A stretch of DNA of 64,000 nucleotides from Tubulanus polymorphus (taxonomy: Eukaryota; Nemertea; Palaeonemertea; Tubulaniformes; Tubulanidae): assembly GCF_964204645.1 (NCBI RefSeq), contig NC_134032.1, forward strand, positions 1,886,916-1,950,915. The letters run 5' to 3'. The first letter of the stretch is position 1; each line of letters starts with the position of its first letter. The position numbers and the translations under genes were made by a program. Shown one piece after another: positions 12,561 through 24,881 of this stretch. Below the pieces are notes generated by a model. The model was not told the DNA's origin. It saw nothing but the letters and a program-made list of their open reading frames with translations, and did not search any database.

Positions 12561-13284
12561 ACAAATATTTCAGATAAGACGCAATTCGTCAAGCGGTAAC
12601 TTTTTATTCTTTTTACCTGCAAACGCAATGTTCAAACGCGGCGAATTGTGCGCAGTTCACTGCCTGACGACAAGTTTCGTACACGCAGCAAAAACAAATA
12701 TTGAATCCATACGAAAAAAAAAATCGCGTGTCGCGCGGTTTTAGAGGTAAGATACACGGCGGCGCTTTCCGACGAGTATCGGAAACCGAAGACGAACAAC
12801 GACTGAGGAAGAATAGACGAATGCGGAAAAACTTCACCAACCGCGTCGCCTGCCGTTGGAATATCATCGATTAACATCGTTTGAGACGGGATATCTTTAA
12901 GCGCGGCCGGAACTGAGTCGACGGCGAATTGGGTCCCCCCTTGAGAGTTGTAGTAGGTTTGAGTGTGCAAAGACAGATAGAGTGAGAGTGAGAGAGAGAG
13001 AGAGAGGGCTCGGCTGTTTGAGAAGTGATCTATTAATTTCACAGAGAAGCGCGCGATGCCTATCCTATTAGTTGAGTGCGTAGTTAATGATTTATCATCA
13101 GCTCGCTAGTTCGCCTCATATATCTCAATTAATATTCGAGTATTCGGGTGTTAGCTGATGATAACGACTCGCGCGAAATTAGGTTCGAGTATAATTATCT
13201 AAAACGCGACCGATTCGCGGTGCGGCGTCAAAACTCGGTCTGTACTGGCTATAGAAAACCCTGCCCTATAGACAAAAGTTTCGT

Positions 13285-13395
13285 GATTCTGGGCATATCT
13301 TCACCAAGAACCTTAATCGTGCCCGATGTACCACAGATTACGCTAGGATCGTAGAGCGACGGAGATCTATGTGGCGACAACCGCTGACAGGGCTG
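13285..13395 (+). repeat. Dispersed repeat matching 5825-5930
   Basis: Shared core ATTACGCTAGGATCGTAGAG, plus the preceding ATCTTCACCAAGAACCTTA. A related phrase (CTTAGTGTCTGATGTACCAC) lies near 42.16 kb. Confidence 0.65.
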
Positions 13396-13485
13396 GGTGA
13401 TACTGATGACTCAAAATGAAATATCAGTCATCCCAGCGAGATGGGCCCAGTTCCGAGGTGGTGTCAGTTCGGTCTAGTGAATATA

Positions 13486-13712
13486 TATAGTTTCGGTTAA
13501 AAGAATTGATACCTTGTTTCTGAATTCTGCTAAGTTTTAAAGTTGACCCGGCCGCCTATCTACCATGTATACATTACTTTTCTTAAATCATGCTCAAGGT
13601 AACAATAACAGACGCGGCACTTATAGAAATGAACTGATTACCAATTCTTACTATTGCATTTTACAAAAAGTTGCCCGGCCGATTAGAAGAAACAAGATGT
13701 TATTTTATTTTC
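13486..13712 (+). mobile_element. GACCCGGCCG-family MITE, copy c
   Basis: Left GATACCTTGTTTCTGAATTC, then GTTGACCCGGCCGCC; centre CTCAAGGTAACAATAACAGA and AGAAATGAACTGATTAC; right GCCCGGCCGATTAGAAGAAA. Confidence 0.85.
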
Positions 13713-13972
13713 GCCTCATTTTCCTCCGAACTCTAGAATTATTATATGATTAACCAATGACCGCAGGATCCAATTTCTTCGTGGTGTAGAATTGATTACG
13801 TAGCCTCATAACTGCAGCTGATCTCCGAACTGGGAACATAATCTAACCGACATTAATTGATGTTTGATTAATTAATGATTAATTAATTACATTATCCGTT
13901 AAGATTGCACGCAATATCGGACAATTTCATTTCTTAACCACAAACAGTTTATACAATGGGGGATTTACTACT

Positions 13973-14091
13973 GGGCCTAGTTTCACGAAAAAGTTCAAAC
14001 CTAAGACGGTTAAGTTTGAATAGTTGTCCTCGTTAAAGACCGGCATTTACACCAAATATTTGAGTCTAACTTTTTTTGTGAAACTGGGCCC
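13973..14091. mobile_element. Foldback element, type C, copy 1
   Basis: GGGCCTAGTTTCACGAAAAA at one end and TTTTTTTGTGAAACTGGGCCC at the other are inverted repeats. A solo arm of the same type lies in a PRXL2A intron at 58860-58940. Confidence 0.85.
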
Positions 14092-14174
14092 TGTGTTGTG
14101 ACAGAAATCCAAAATTCTTTATGGATTTTTGGTTGTGATGATATCACTTCCACCGCGAAAGATGAGTCTTTTCA

Positions 14175-14324
14175 GGGCCCGGTTTCACAAAAAAAGATTA
14201 AATCTTAAATCGATTTAAAAATGAGTTAAATTTAACCCATCGCCGGAGGATGATTTGATATCCTTAAATCGATTTAAGAATTAAAATCGATTTTAGATTT
14301 AAAGTTTTTTGTGAAACCGGGCCC
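14175..14324. mobile_element. Foldback element, type C, copy 2
   Basis: Ends GGGCCCGGTTTCACAAAAAA and TTTTTTGTGAAACCGGGCCC. The interior repeats AAATCGATTTAA, a palindrome, several times. Confidence 0.9.
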
Positions 14325-14329
14325 AGGGC

Positions 14330-17300
14330 TTTGTCCTGAACTGTCTGTTTGATATAGCGCGCGCGTGCATTACAAAACCAGTTCGAATAGCGGTTTTGAA
14401 ACATAAGTTTAGATTGAATGCTGCTTAGCTCAGCGCTATTTTTTATTCCTCTAATGTCGCATTGTAGCTTATTGCGAACTGAATTCTATGATGAAATAAT
14501 TCTTTCATGATGCTACAAATTTTCTTTTACCGAAGCGCGGCCGTCTAACAACGTTCGGAAAAATGACGTCACTTATTGAAGTCTAGACCTGCGGGGTTTT
14601 GAATTGATAATTACGCCGACGTTCAAACTAGTAAACCGACAACATAATGTCACCGATACCGAGGATTCTAGAATAGATTGAATTCGTGATTTTCAGATTT
14701 TAAATTTGATTCGTCGATTGTACGTTTCATACGGCACGCACGCTCCTTCGCAAATCCTACTACGTTTTATCGATGGTGCCAAATTAAGCCACCGGTCCTG
14801 ACGAGAGGCGTCCGTCGCCGAGATTTTATATAGATTAACGTATTATATCGATGATCGAAACTATAGATATTCAAACCACCAGTGGCGAAATATTCCGATT
14901 ATAAAATGGCGCTAGCAAATGTGAAATCGTTGATTCATCCCGTGAGCTCCCTGAGTCGACAACATGCTGAAAACTACATGCCCAGTGACAAATCGCCAAA
15001 CAGAAATCGGCCTGGGAATCAACTTTTTCTCCGGGTAGAGTTGGTTAGCTTCGTAGGTAACTTATTGCGAATTATATGAAATATGAAAATAATTCATTCC
15101 CATGAAAATAACTTTGACCTTTCTGCGCGTTTAACTCGCAAAGATGGCGCCTGAAGCCTAAACGTTCGCTTATTGGCTTCGTTGCTGGTTATCATTTCCT
15201 CTTTGTCTATAGGCTATACGTCGACTTAATGACATCCGCCGTAGCAGGACTTCATTAGTTAATGACGCCTGCCTCGCGGAGCAGTGATCCGCCCCCCTTA
15301 AATCGCTACTCAGAAATTAACCTTTCGATTTTAGTTAAATTAGCGCCATCATTCGCTATAATATCCGTTTTGAAAATCAACCGAACTTTGCCATAACGAA
15401 CGCCGAGAGTCGGGGGGAAATATTCTAGGTATGAAAAAATCAACAGAATGGAATATTAAAACGTATCCTAAAGCGATGAGTGATTGAATTTTAAATCTTA
15501 ATCAGCTGCTCGAGACTAAATCGATTGTGCCCGGTAGTGTTGTGCGTCACCGACACCTGACTCGCCGTGTTTACCAGGCACTCCTCGTTCGGGCAAAAAT
15601 CACCATCGGGTACCTGGTTTATTAACAGACGATATATGACCTGACTCCAGGACTACGGGTTGCTGAATCTATCCTAGAAGTTTTTCTTTGGTTGTCCCTT
15701 TCTTTATCTCCTTTTTCCTGTATCTCCATCCACTCTCTCCCCCCTCTCTCCCTCCCCCTCTCTCTCTCTCCCTCCCTCCCTCTCCCCCTCTTACTCTCCC
15801 CCTTCTCTCTCTCTTTCCCTCTCTCCTTCTCTCCCTTTCCTAAGCCGATAAGACAACAATAACATTAGGGAAATTGGGGAATAACATCGTCTGGAAACTA
15901 ATTACTGACAAATGCACGTTGTCACGCGAAAGTACTCTGCTTAAAGCTGATCATTTTATTGACCCAGAATGACCTACTAGATACTTCCTCCCCTCTCCCC
16001 CTTTCCCCCTCTCCCCCTCTCCCTCTCCTTAGTCCATCTTCCATTTCTCAATTCAATGCTTATCGCTCAATTTGTACAGATTTGCACAGGGCAGCAGATG
16101 AATATAAAAGACGAATGAAACCGACTATAGATATGCATAATTAAACAGTAAATGAATATCGCGATTGTGTTACAACCAAATAACGAAAAGATTTAAACCC
16201 ATCTAAAGAAGTCCGTACCTTTTCTTATAGACGTAATCTTGTCTAACCAGAAGAACCCGCGTCCAACGTTTAAAATTGTACGACATATTCTTTTATGTGA
16301 GCCCATCGTATAATTTCAAAAGACGGACGTAGGTTGAGCTGTATTCACCACCGAGACAGCAGCATACTGGCATTTTACGTTCAGCCTATCCCGCATTTGA
16401 ATACGTTTGATATCTAACATCTATCGGTAAGGGATGGCGAGAGCCAGGAAACCTGCTAAATGATATTCATTAATCACATCGGAGCTGAATTAGATACTTC
16501 ACAAAACCCCATTATTTTCTCAATATTCCATAACAGTTACTAAACGACAGTTCTTTCATCGCACAGAGCTTGTCAATTCTGAATATATCGATCTAAAGCC
16601 GGAGGAACAAACTGCGTACTATAAATTCTGGATTCATAGGTTAATGATCACGTCATAAGTTACCTAAACCACTTATTTCTAAAATTCTAGAAACATTTTG
16701 TGGGGAAATTCTTCCTCAATACCTCTCTTTTTTCCACTGTCCCCCCTCTCTCAATCTCCTCTCTCATCTCGTCTAGTAATGAAAATCACCTTCGGGCGCG
16801 TTCAGTCGACGACTCACTAAGTACCGACGCTGCGACGACGCAGTAATCGAATTTGTAGTTCTCCCGGCGGGTTCAACAGACAGACAACGATCCGTTTGAA
16901 CGCGTAACAGGTTGGTATTTTCTTTTTCTCTAATCCTCGTTTTTCTAGCTAAACTACGGTTAAAAAAGACTCTCCCTTGAGAGCGAGCTGCCTCGCCGTT
17001 TCGCGTAGTTATTGTACCGCGTTTCTGCAAACGTCGTCACGAATATTCCCCGAATCCCCGCAACATCGTCGCGTAGTTCATTTCGAAATTCAAATTCCAA
17101 CGGTAATAACGGATATTGCCCTTGTTTCTCTGACAACTCCCCGACCCGTCACAGCGCTGGAATAACGGCTATTTAGATGATTTTGAATTTTCGAATTCAA
17201 TTCTAACGGTACGTTCTAACGGAAATTACCCTTGTTTCTGAAACGAGCGCGCTGTATTGAATTCCCAGACCGAAACGACTGAATTCTGACTAATTTCGCG

Positions 17301-17500
17301 AAATTTAACGTTCAACGTTTAAGGCAGTAGATAACGGCTGGCTTCTGGATACACGTGTACATATATACGTTCCCTTGAAACTGTGCTGAGATCGTTTAAA
17401 AGACTTCGGTTTTAATAGGTTAAAATTTCGGATTGCTATCGGATTTCCAGACGCAGCTAGTTGCTTAAGCTGATTTCCGATATTTACAAACCAACCAAAA
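14330..17500. other. No recognisable gene; CT-rich tracts
   Basis: The only clear features are pyrimidine-rich tracts at 15710-15840, 15985-16030 and 16725-16770. Short open frames near 14.9 and 16.8-17.2 kb show no family pattern. Confidence 0.5.
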
Positions 17501-17515
17501 TCGATCTTTGGAAGG

Positions 17516-17712
17516 TACGGAGCCCCGGAGATGACATGCTAAAACATAAATTCTTTCTTTTCTAATAGTTTCGTTCGAACGAAAAATTAGTAGTGGGAAC
17601 GAAATCTTTTTCGTGGGAACGAAAGCTAAATCTTTTTCGTGGGAACGAAGACTTTATCGTTTCCACGAAAACAAATTCTATTTGTCGCCATGTCACCTCG
17701 TGGGGCTCCGTA
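17516..17712. mobile_element. Inverted-repeat MITE with direct-repeat flanks
   Basis: Arms TACGGAGCCCCGGAGATGAC and (complement of the right end) TACGGAGCCCCACGAGGTGAC. The core has tandem TTTTTCGTGGGAACGAA units. GGAAGG stands immediately outside both ends (17510-17515 and 17713-17718), consistent with a target-site duplication. Confidence 0.8.
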
Positions 17713-17959
17713 GGAAGGAGACAAGAGTGAATACGAAGACGAAGAATCCGGTTAGTCGCGCCATCTGGTGTGTTTTTTGGTATACTCATTAGAATCGACG
17801 CCACGTGTGACACGGGATGATAGCGTGTATCAGTATTAATTGAATTCGCGCGATATTTCTCGGCCCGAATTTAATCAAGCAATTAACGATAATTTCCCCA
17901 ACCATTGTAAACCGACAGACGGACGGACATACGAGCGGTTTCGTGCCAAATGTAACCCT

Positions 17960-18100
17960 GGGGCCGGTTGCATAGTCATGGCTTAGACTTAAGACCAGTC
18001 TAAGACCAACTTAGTTCTATAGCCAATCTAACAGCTTAAGACCAGTCTTAAGAATTAAGACCACTTTTGGACTTAAGTCACGGCTGTGCAACTGGCCCCA
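17960..18100. mobile_element. Foldback element, type B, copy 2
   Basis: Starts GGGGCCGGTTGCATAGTC and ends GCTGTGCAACTGGCCCC. Internal ACTTAAGACCAGTCTAAG and its near complement recur. Confidence 0.9.
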
Positions 18101-18205
18101 GGTATTAAACCCGGATGTGATTACCTGCTTAGAAAATGGGATGCGATTTTTTTTTGAAAACATGATAAGGCGTTATTCACCGCGAGACCGGGGTACCCGC
18201 AGTGC

Positions 18206-18380
18206 TACTGTGGCAATCGAGGGTTCCGCGTATGGCAATCGAGGATCCACCAGGTGCGCTAGTAGTAACTCACATTTCCGCGTTCGATTTCTTCTACTTC
18301 TGCTACTATTTCTTCAATTAAATATAAACGAACTTTTCTCTTAAAAGAATCAATTATTCAAGAAAACTGAACCGATGATT
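18206..18380 (+). mobile_element. CCACCAGGTG-family MITE, copy e (truncated)
   Basis: Two left-end copies (TGTGGCAATCGAGGGTTCC, TGGCAATCGAGGATCC) and the CTCTTAAAAGAATCAATTAT interior are present; the right half is gone. Confidence 0.75.
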
Positions 18381-19690
18381 TAACAATTCGTTTCTATCAT
18401 TGATTATTATAAAATCTGGAGTATAAACTCTTTACGTTTTCTTTTGTGTCCTGTGTTCGAGAGAAAAAAAAATGTAAAATTTCCAAACCAATAAATTCTA
18501 ATCCGAATCGAGTAAGGTAAACGTAATACGCGATGTTTACTCGAAAAGTTTGCATTTTAGGTAATATAAAACATCTTCTGCGAGGCCAAGACCTTGACGT
18601 AAGTATATGGGTAGGCTAGTGGACTGGCCAGTCGATCAGCGTTCGATCTGGACCCCTCAATTGGGCGTCCTGGTTTAATGCCAAAAAATCATACCGAAAT
18701 ATTAACATATCTAATCCGCGTCAAGCGGCCATCTTGGATTTCGACGAACGGAAATGGGACCGGTAGACTGAACGGAAACTAGACTAATGTAGTTCGCTTA
18801 GCAAGATAACATCGTATACGATTTGACGGCAATCTTTAAACCGAATGTCTAATAACGGGGGACTTCAGGAATTGGTGGGTTCAACAGTCATTACCACTTT
18901 TTTCGCGTTTCGAAATTCGAAATATTCAAATTCTCCCTGGCCAGCGAAATCGAGCCGTAGACGAAATTAGTCCCGATTTCTCGACGTGCAGACTGTGGCA
19001 AGTGAGCGCGCGTACGAAAAGATTGTTGATTGTTTATAAACCCGATATTTGCTAAAAACGTGTTTCGAATAGACGAACTATTAGTATCAGATATGTTCGC
19101 CTGATTCGCGGCGCACACACGTCAGATCGCGTTACGGTTCTCTGAGTGACTTCTTTATTCTTACGACGGCGTATTACCATGCAATAGCGACTGGGAAGAT
19201 GGCTCCATAAATCAACTATCGCGATTCCATGCACAAATTGAAATCTACCTCATCGCTGTGAGTATCTTTTTTTCTTCATTTCTTGCCAGTCGCTTTTGTG
19301 GGATTTGCCTCAATTACTGGCAAGCAACTGCCTCGCGACGTAACTGAACTATACCCGATGAAACGAGAGAACTTAGGGTATCGCTATTTAGTCGAATACT
19401 CGTGATAGCAAAAACCGAATATCAGTTAGCTATGCGGGCCGAAGAAAGTCAGAAATAGGCAATAGAATTCGGTTCTAGTTCCAAAATTGTGAACAATTTG
19501 AAATGTGAAAGATTGTCCCATTAGTTCCGACCACTAGTCGACTGACTCGCGAGGAAAACTCAAGTTCAACCAGGCTGCCAAAAAGGACAACATCGAATCG
19601 CCATTCCGGAGCGAATAGTTGCTTCATTTAACCCGTTATGACGTCATCAATATGCGCCCTATAACTCGTTCGAAAACGGTTCCGCCTACA
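18381..19690. other. No recognisable gene
   Basis: I find no exon, repeat array or element end here that I can support. Confidence 0.45.
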
Positions 19691-19692
19691 CT

Positions 19693-19911
19693 GGGTCCAG
19701 TTTCACAGTTGTGAGTTAGAGTTAACTCCGAGTTAAAATCAGGGTCCTGTTCCAAAGTTCTGAGTTATGATTTGACTCATAGTTAACTCATAATGTGCTA
19801 ACTTTAGCTCAGAGTTAACTTTAACTCACAACTGTGGAACTGGGTCCAGTGCATTTTCATTGAGTTAACTCGGAGTCAAATCTTAACTCGGAACCGTGGA
19901 ACTGGGTCCTG
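19693..19911. mobile_element. Type A foldback inserted inside another type A foldback
   Basis: Outer ends: GGGTCCAGTTTCACAGTT at 19693 and CGTGGAACTGGGTCC ending near 19909. A complete inner copy, from GGGTCCTGTTCCAAAGTT at 19742 to GTGGAACTGGGTCC near 19848, splits the outer one at the position corresponding to AAATCAGTTCATTTTC in the 52.2-kb copy. Confidence 0.85.
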
Positions 19912-21149
19912 CTTCAAAATACCCGATTGTTTTCGAGGTCTCTGATCTCTGTGTGTCCAGATGGTCGGATCGAACGCCTACAAATTATTGATTAAATCAG
20001 TATAATTAACCCTCGCCGTGCTAATTAGTGATGTCTAATGGGGATTTATGGCTGCAACCAATTTCTAAAAAATTACAAATATATATTTGCGGGTATGTGC
20101 CAAAAGAGTACGAGTCAAATCGTATAGTTTATTTTTTCTGCGATGCACTATCGGGCATTCAGTCAGGTAAAAAGCGATGCATTTCAAAATTCCCCCTTGC
20201 ACTATCGCAACTTCCGATATAGAGAGCCGTTTGATCGTTAAAGCGGAAAGAATGACAGAAAGAAAGAAAGAAGAAAGATATCGAAAGACCGATTGAATTG
20301 ATGATTCGCTCTCGCGGATTTGCGCGGAGAATATTCAAATATCCTCCGCGGAATGTATGTGTTTTTTCTTTGAAAAGAAACCGATACATGCGGCAGCGCT
20401 CCGTGTGAATGGACACGATTTAGATTTATTCCACGCGCCGCCGCAGCATATAAAAAAAACACCCAAGCATTTCAAGTAAGAAATATCTGACTCCCGAGGT
20501 TTCTGTGAACCGATAAATCTACCCGAAATTCGAACTCATTTTCACGCGATCAGTTTTTTCCAGATTTTCAGTTTTGTTTTTCCAATACCAGTTTTTTTTC
20601 TATTTCCTCATACCGGAACTGAGCAGACGGCCGGAAATGAATAATGAACGAATTGATGAAATGCGTAAATTGATGATATTCTAGGCTATCGGAAAGTCAC
20701 GCGACCTTTCCAGCTGCGCAGATTAGCACCATAAATGATCCTGAAACATCATAGAATTTCCCCGTAGACCCATCCAGAACATGCGTATGTTTGCCTTTGC
20801 CAATCTCCGTATGACGTCATAATTTACATATAATTACGCCTAGCCTGCGGGAAAAAATGACCGCCTTCATAAAATTCGCCTGTGACATCGTCGGCGTCAG
20901 TAGATATCTAACGATGAGGATATGGCTGATTCTACATTCGGGATCGAATATAAACGTGAGAATGAGTGGTAGCCAAACTGAATGGAACGCGTAGACTTAC
21001 GTTTAGGAAATTCACTTACCGTCTGTCACGGCATCGGCGACGTTTTGCTTCATAAATTTGTTAATAATCTGTGTTGATCTGTGTATATTATGCATCGATT
21101 TGTTCAGTAAGGATTTTACATTCAGAAATTAACTATGGATTCACATTAA
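19912..21149. other. No recognisable gene
   Basis: I see no supported exon. Open frames near 20.1-20.4 kb overlap on opposite strands and lack any signature. Confidence 0.45.
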
Positions 21150-21381
21150 CTTGTTTTTGTTTTCATCTATCAGCGATTGTTTACCAAGCATACGCTCGCA
21201 AAATGCTGAAAAACGGCTTTTGCTGACCGTAACGTGGCGCCACCTACTGTATTTTGTTATGCTAATGAGCAGGTGATGACGTCACAGCAACGTTTCCGCG
21301 AGTCCGCGGAGCAGTTGTTTTTCAGCATTACGCGAGCGTATGCCGAGTAAACTATCGCTGATGAATGAAAACAAAAACAAC
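21150..21381. mobile_element. MITE with arms of about 60 bp
   Basis: The left arm (21150-21215: TTTTCATCTATCAGCGATTG, CATACGCTCGC, AATGCTGAAAAAC) is repeated inverted at 21317-21381 with about 85-90% identity by eye. The roughly 100-bp core holds TGACGTCA. Only one copy is seen in this window. Confidence 0.85.
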
Positions 21382-22090
21382 TTTAGTGAAAATAGTTGTT
21401 TATTTCTTAATGAAAATTCCTAAATGATCAAATATGATGCTTAATAAAGGTAGATAAACCGATTATTAACGAATCTACATAGCGAAACGTCGCATGGACA
21501 GCATTGGTTGGGAGATGGTAAGAAAACCGAAGCATGCCCATCAAGCTGCAAGGACAAGCTGCGGCCGGATGGACGAAGAATGGGGGAGAAATGTGACGCG
21601 ACTTGTTAAACGATATCCGATCTACGATATCGATATGCGATATTCGACGATTTCAACTGAACGCACGTCGCGGAAAAACAGACATGGCTCATTCCTTTGA
21701 ATCGCTGTTCCTCGCGTCTGGCCGACTATCGGTAATTACTTCGCCGAGGAAAGTTGTTTTCACGCGTGAATCTAGCGCGCGTAGTTGAGCGACTGTCGTC
21801 TGTCCGAGTGTTCGTCTGACCGCGGGCGACTGGCGGAGCGAGACACCGCTAGAAAAAACACTAAAACGTGGCAGAGTGATGGATCCATCCGCCCGGAAGC
21901 AATGGCTGCACTCGACCGTGCATTGAACATGAAGCCGGTGAAATCGAGTAAAAGATTGACTTATTGCTTATCGATACTGATCAATCAATCATAGAGTTTC
22001 ACTTCTTTATATCAATCTCTGTCAGTCTCTCCGACCCCTCAAACTCTCTCTTCTCTCCCTCTTCCGACCCAACTCTTCACCACCTCTCTC
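21382..22090. other. No recognisable gene
   Basis: Three overlapping plus-strand frames of 60-70 codons exist between 21.5 and 22.0 kb with no recognisable domain. Confidence 0.4.
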
Positions 22091-22104
22091 TAATCCAATA
22101 GTAC

Positions 22105-23015
22105 CCCTACCCTCTCAATGCTCTCGCTTTTCCCTCCCCCCACGCAATGCTCTCACTTTTCCCTCACCCCACGCAATGCTCTCACTCTCCCTCCCCCCAC
22201 GCAATGCTCTCACTCTCCCTCACCCCACGCAATGCTCTCACTCTCCCTCCCCCCACGCAATGCTCTCACTTCCCCCTCGCCACGCAATGCTCTCCCCTCT
22301 CCCCACGCAATGCTCTCTCTTTTCCCTCTCCCCACGCAATGCTCTCACTTTTCCCTCACCCCAAGCAAGTCTCACTTTCCCTCTCCCCACGCAATGCTCT
22401 CTCTTTTCCCTCTCCCCACGCAATGCTCTCTCTTTTCCCTCTCCCCACGCAATGCTCTCACTTTTCTCTCTCCCCACGCAATGCTCTCAATTTCCCTCTC
22501 CCCACGCAATGCTCTCTCTTTTCCCTCTCCCCACGAAATGCTCTCACTTTTCCCTCTCGCCACGCAATGCTCTCACTTTTCCCTCTCCCCACGCAATGCT
22601 CTCTCTTTTCCCTCTCCCCACGCAATGCTCTCTCTTTTCCCTCTCCCCACGCAATGCTCTCTCTTTTCCCTCTCCCCACGCAATGCTCTCACTTTTCCCT
22701 CTCCCCACGCAATACTCTCAATTCCCCTCTCCCCACGCAATGCTCTCCCTTCTCCCCACACAATGCTCTCTCAATTCCCCTCTCCCCACGCATTGCTCTC
22801 AATTTCCCTCTCCCCACGCAATGCTCTCCCCTCTCCCCACACAATGCTCTCTCTTTCCCTCTCCCCACGCAATGCTCTCTCTTTTCCCTCTCCCCACGCA
22901 ATGCTCTCAATTTCCCTCTCCCCACGCAATGCTCTCCCCTCTCCCCACACAATGCTCTCTCTTTTCCCTCTCCCCACGCAATGCTCTCACTTCCCTCTCC
23001 CCACGCAATGCCTCA
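22105..23015. repeat. Minisatellite, unit about 28-29 bp, roughly 30 copies
   Basis: The unit is CCCCACGCAATGCTCTC plus a variable pyrimidine stretch (TCTTTTCCCTCT and similar). Because the unit lacks stop codons and its length varies, all three plus frames stay open for 340-400 codons and several complement frames are also open. The peptides (MLSLFPLPTQCSHF-like) are low complexity; I do not call a gene. Confidence 0.96.
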
Positions 23016-23359
23016 GTCCTACAGTTCTTCTCCCTATACTCTCAATTTCTCTCCCCTCTTCCAGGTCTGTCGCTCTCAGAGACTCTCCTTCAAATATTCC
23101 CGACCTCTTTATACCTCATATATCATTCCATTCGTAAGCGAACACTACAGACCAGAAAAAAAGAACATGTCTTGCCTTTCTCTCGGCTGGTGAAACCGAT
23201 AACTTCTTTTCTTACGGATGAAAGATTGATTTCCGCAAAATATTTCTACAAAAAAAGAGAATATGGATATTACACGAAATCTTTTATCAAATCTCCAATT
23301 ATTTTCTTGCCCTCGATACCTTCTGAATATACTCATTCACGCCCCCCCTCCACCCATCC

Positions 23360-23735
23360 GCCCCCGGCAGGGATTCGAACCTGATGGCACCAACATTGCC
23401 ACGGTACGAAACCCTGCCACACTAGACTGGAGTGCAAAGCTTACTGTGCAGCTTTAGATGATGTCATTATCAGCCAATCAGAATGCCGTTTTATTTCAGC
23501 CTGGGTTTTTTCGGGTTTATCCGTGAAATTGGCTTCATCGGTTATATATGTTCGATGAAATTGGCTTCGTCGATTTTCATCAACGGAAGCAATCCGATTG
23601 GTGCCGGCAAACTTTTCTCGCGGCAAACCTGCGCAAGTACCTGCGTAGGCGGTCTAGTGTGGGTTTAGTGGCGTAACTGAGTCTACTAGCGATGCCGTCA
23701 GGTTCGAATGCCAGTAGAGGGAGCATCCCCGCTAC
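23360..23735. mobile_element. tRNA-like-ended palindromic element, copy 2
   Basis: The left arm in minus sense carries GGCAGGGATTCGAACCTG and GCCACGGTACGAAACCC. The centre has GATGTCATTATCAGCCAATC and CCGTTTTATTTCAGCC. The right arm in plus sense has AGCGATGCCGTCAGGTTCG. A central duplication of GAAATTGGCTTC (TCCGTGAAATTGGCTTCATC, then GATGAAATTGGCTTCGTC) makes it longer than the 60-kb copy. Confidence 0.75.
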
Positions 23736-24663
23736 CCTACCCCTAGTACCCCATCGATCCACAAAAATGCGCAACCTTCAATTGCCCAGCACGTCCGTCT
23801 CATCACGGCGATACGCGGCTCTGCACAGATACAGATTTATACATGAAACCCCGGGGATAATCACAAATACAATATCTCCATGTCCAATAACACCGTTCAG
23901 CAACAGAAACTTAATTTATCGCTATATCGTGAGGGAAGCTGCCGCGGTATTCGATGACATATCGTCCCTCGCGGTCAAAGATATTATATTACTATTCGCA
24001 TCCTATCGACTAAAACCGTGTCCGATATTCATATATTTTCCCACTCGATGTGGTCGGCGTGTTTTTTTTAGCCCGATACTCGTGACTGATTTTTCAGATC
24101 TGATTTGTCCCTCCGGCAGTCATTTCTATTTCTCTTTCGTCAACGGTGGACTTCGACAGGAGCCCAAAGATATAAAAAGGGCGTATAAACTGAAATAGGG
24201 CAATTTTAGACGGTATCAACACAGACAAAACAGGGGTCTGGAAAATTTTGATGAATTCGGAAATATATTACTTATAGTTTTTAAAATATTCTAGTCTAAT
24301 CTAACAGATAATTTGCATTAGAACTAACGGCATTCTGCGGCACGACGCGTAGAGTGAGTGATACTCGTTTATCGGCTGGCGTCTACTGATTACGGGTTAC
24401 TTGTCAACAGAATTGATATTCAATTCTTTATCGGTCACTAAACGCGACGGGTAATTCGGTTAATACGCGACAAACGGTTTAATGTATGTAGTCGATGGTG
24501 TCGACGCGATGCGACGGATTGATATAGAACGAGAGGCGTTTGAAATTCTTTATCGAGTTTATTCCGGTCTGTCGCGGCTCGACGGAAGAGGAATGGGAAA
24601 GATATAGATGGATGGGATCTAGAGGGTGAAAGGGCAATATATGGGATGCAGTGGAGAGAAGAT

Positions 24664-24870
24664 GATAGAGCCGCAGTGGCCGAGTGGGTTAAGCAGCCAG
24701 TCATTGGTCTCGTCAATCCATGGTTTATGGGTTCGAACCCTAGTGGCGACAGAGTTTCTAGGTCGAAGGTTCTTGGTGCCGGCAAACTTTTCTCGCGGCG
24801 GTCTAGTGTGGGTTTAGTGGCGTGGCTGAGTCTAGCGATGCCATCAGGTTCGAACCCCTAGTAACCCGTC
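24664..24870 (+). mobile_element. Composite SINE: tRNA-Ser/Leu-like head fused to a second tRNA-like end
   Basis: The first head is CCGCAGTGGCCGAGTGGGTT with B box GGGTTCGAACCC at about 24728. It is followed by the body AGAGTTTCTAGGTCGAAGG shared with 3480-3640. Then comes TGCCGGCAAACTTTTCTCGC, GGTCTAGTGTGGGTTTAGTG and GCGATGCCATCAGGTTCG, which is the right arm of the palindromic element. Two B boxes lie about 120 bp apart in the same orientation. Confidence 0.8.
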
Positions 24871-24881
24871 GATTGACAACG

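Noticed and set aside
22118..23384. Open frames of 339-402 codons as a repetitive protein gene
   Set aside because: All three frames are equally open and the unit length is not a multiple of three, so no frame is under selection.
23692..24198. 168-codon plus frame as a gene
   Set aside because: Its start lies inside the palindromic element's tRNA-like arm, and the remainder shows no domain or coding bias.
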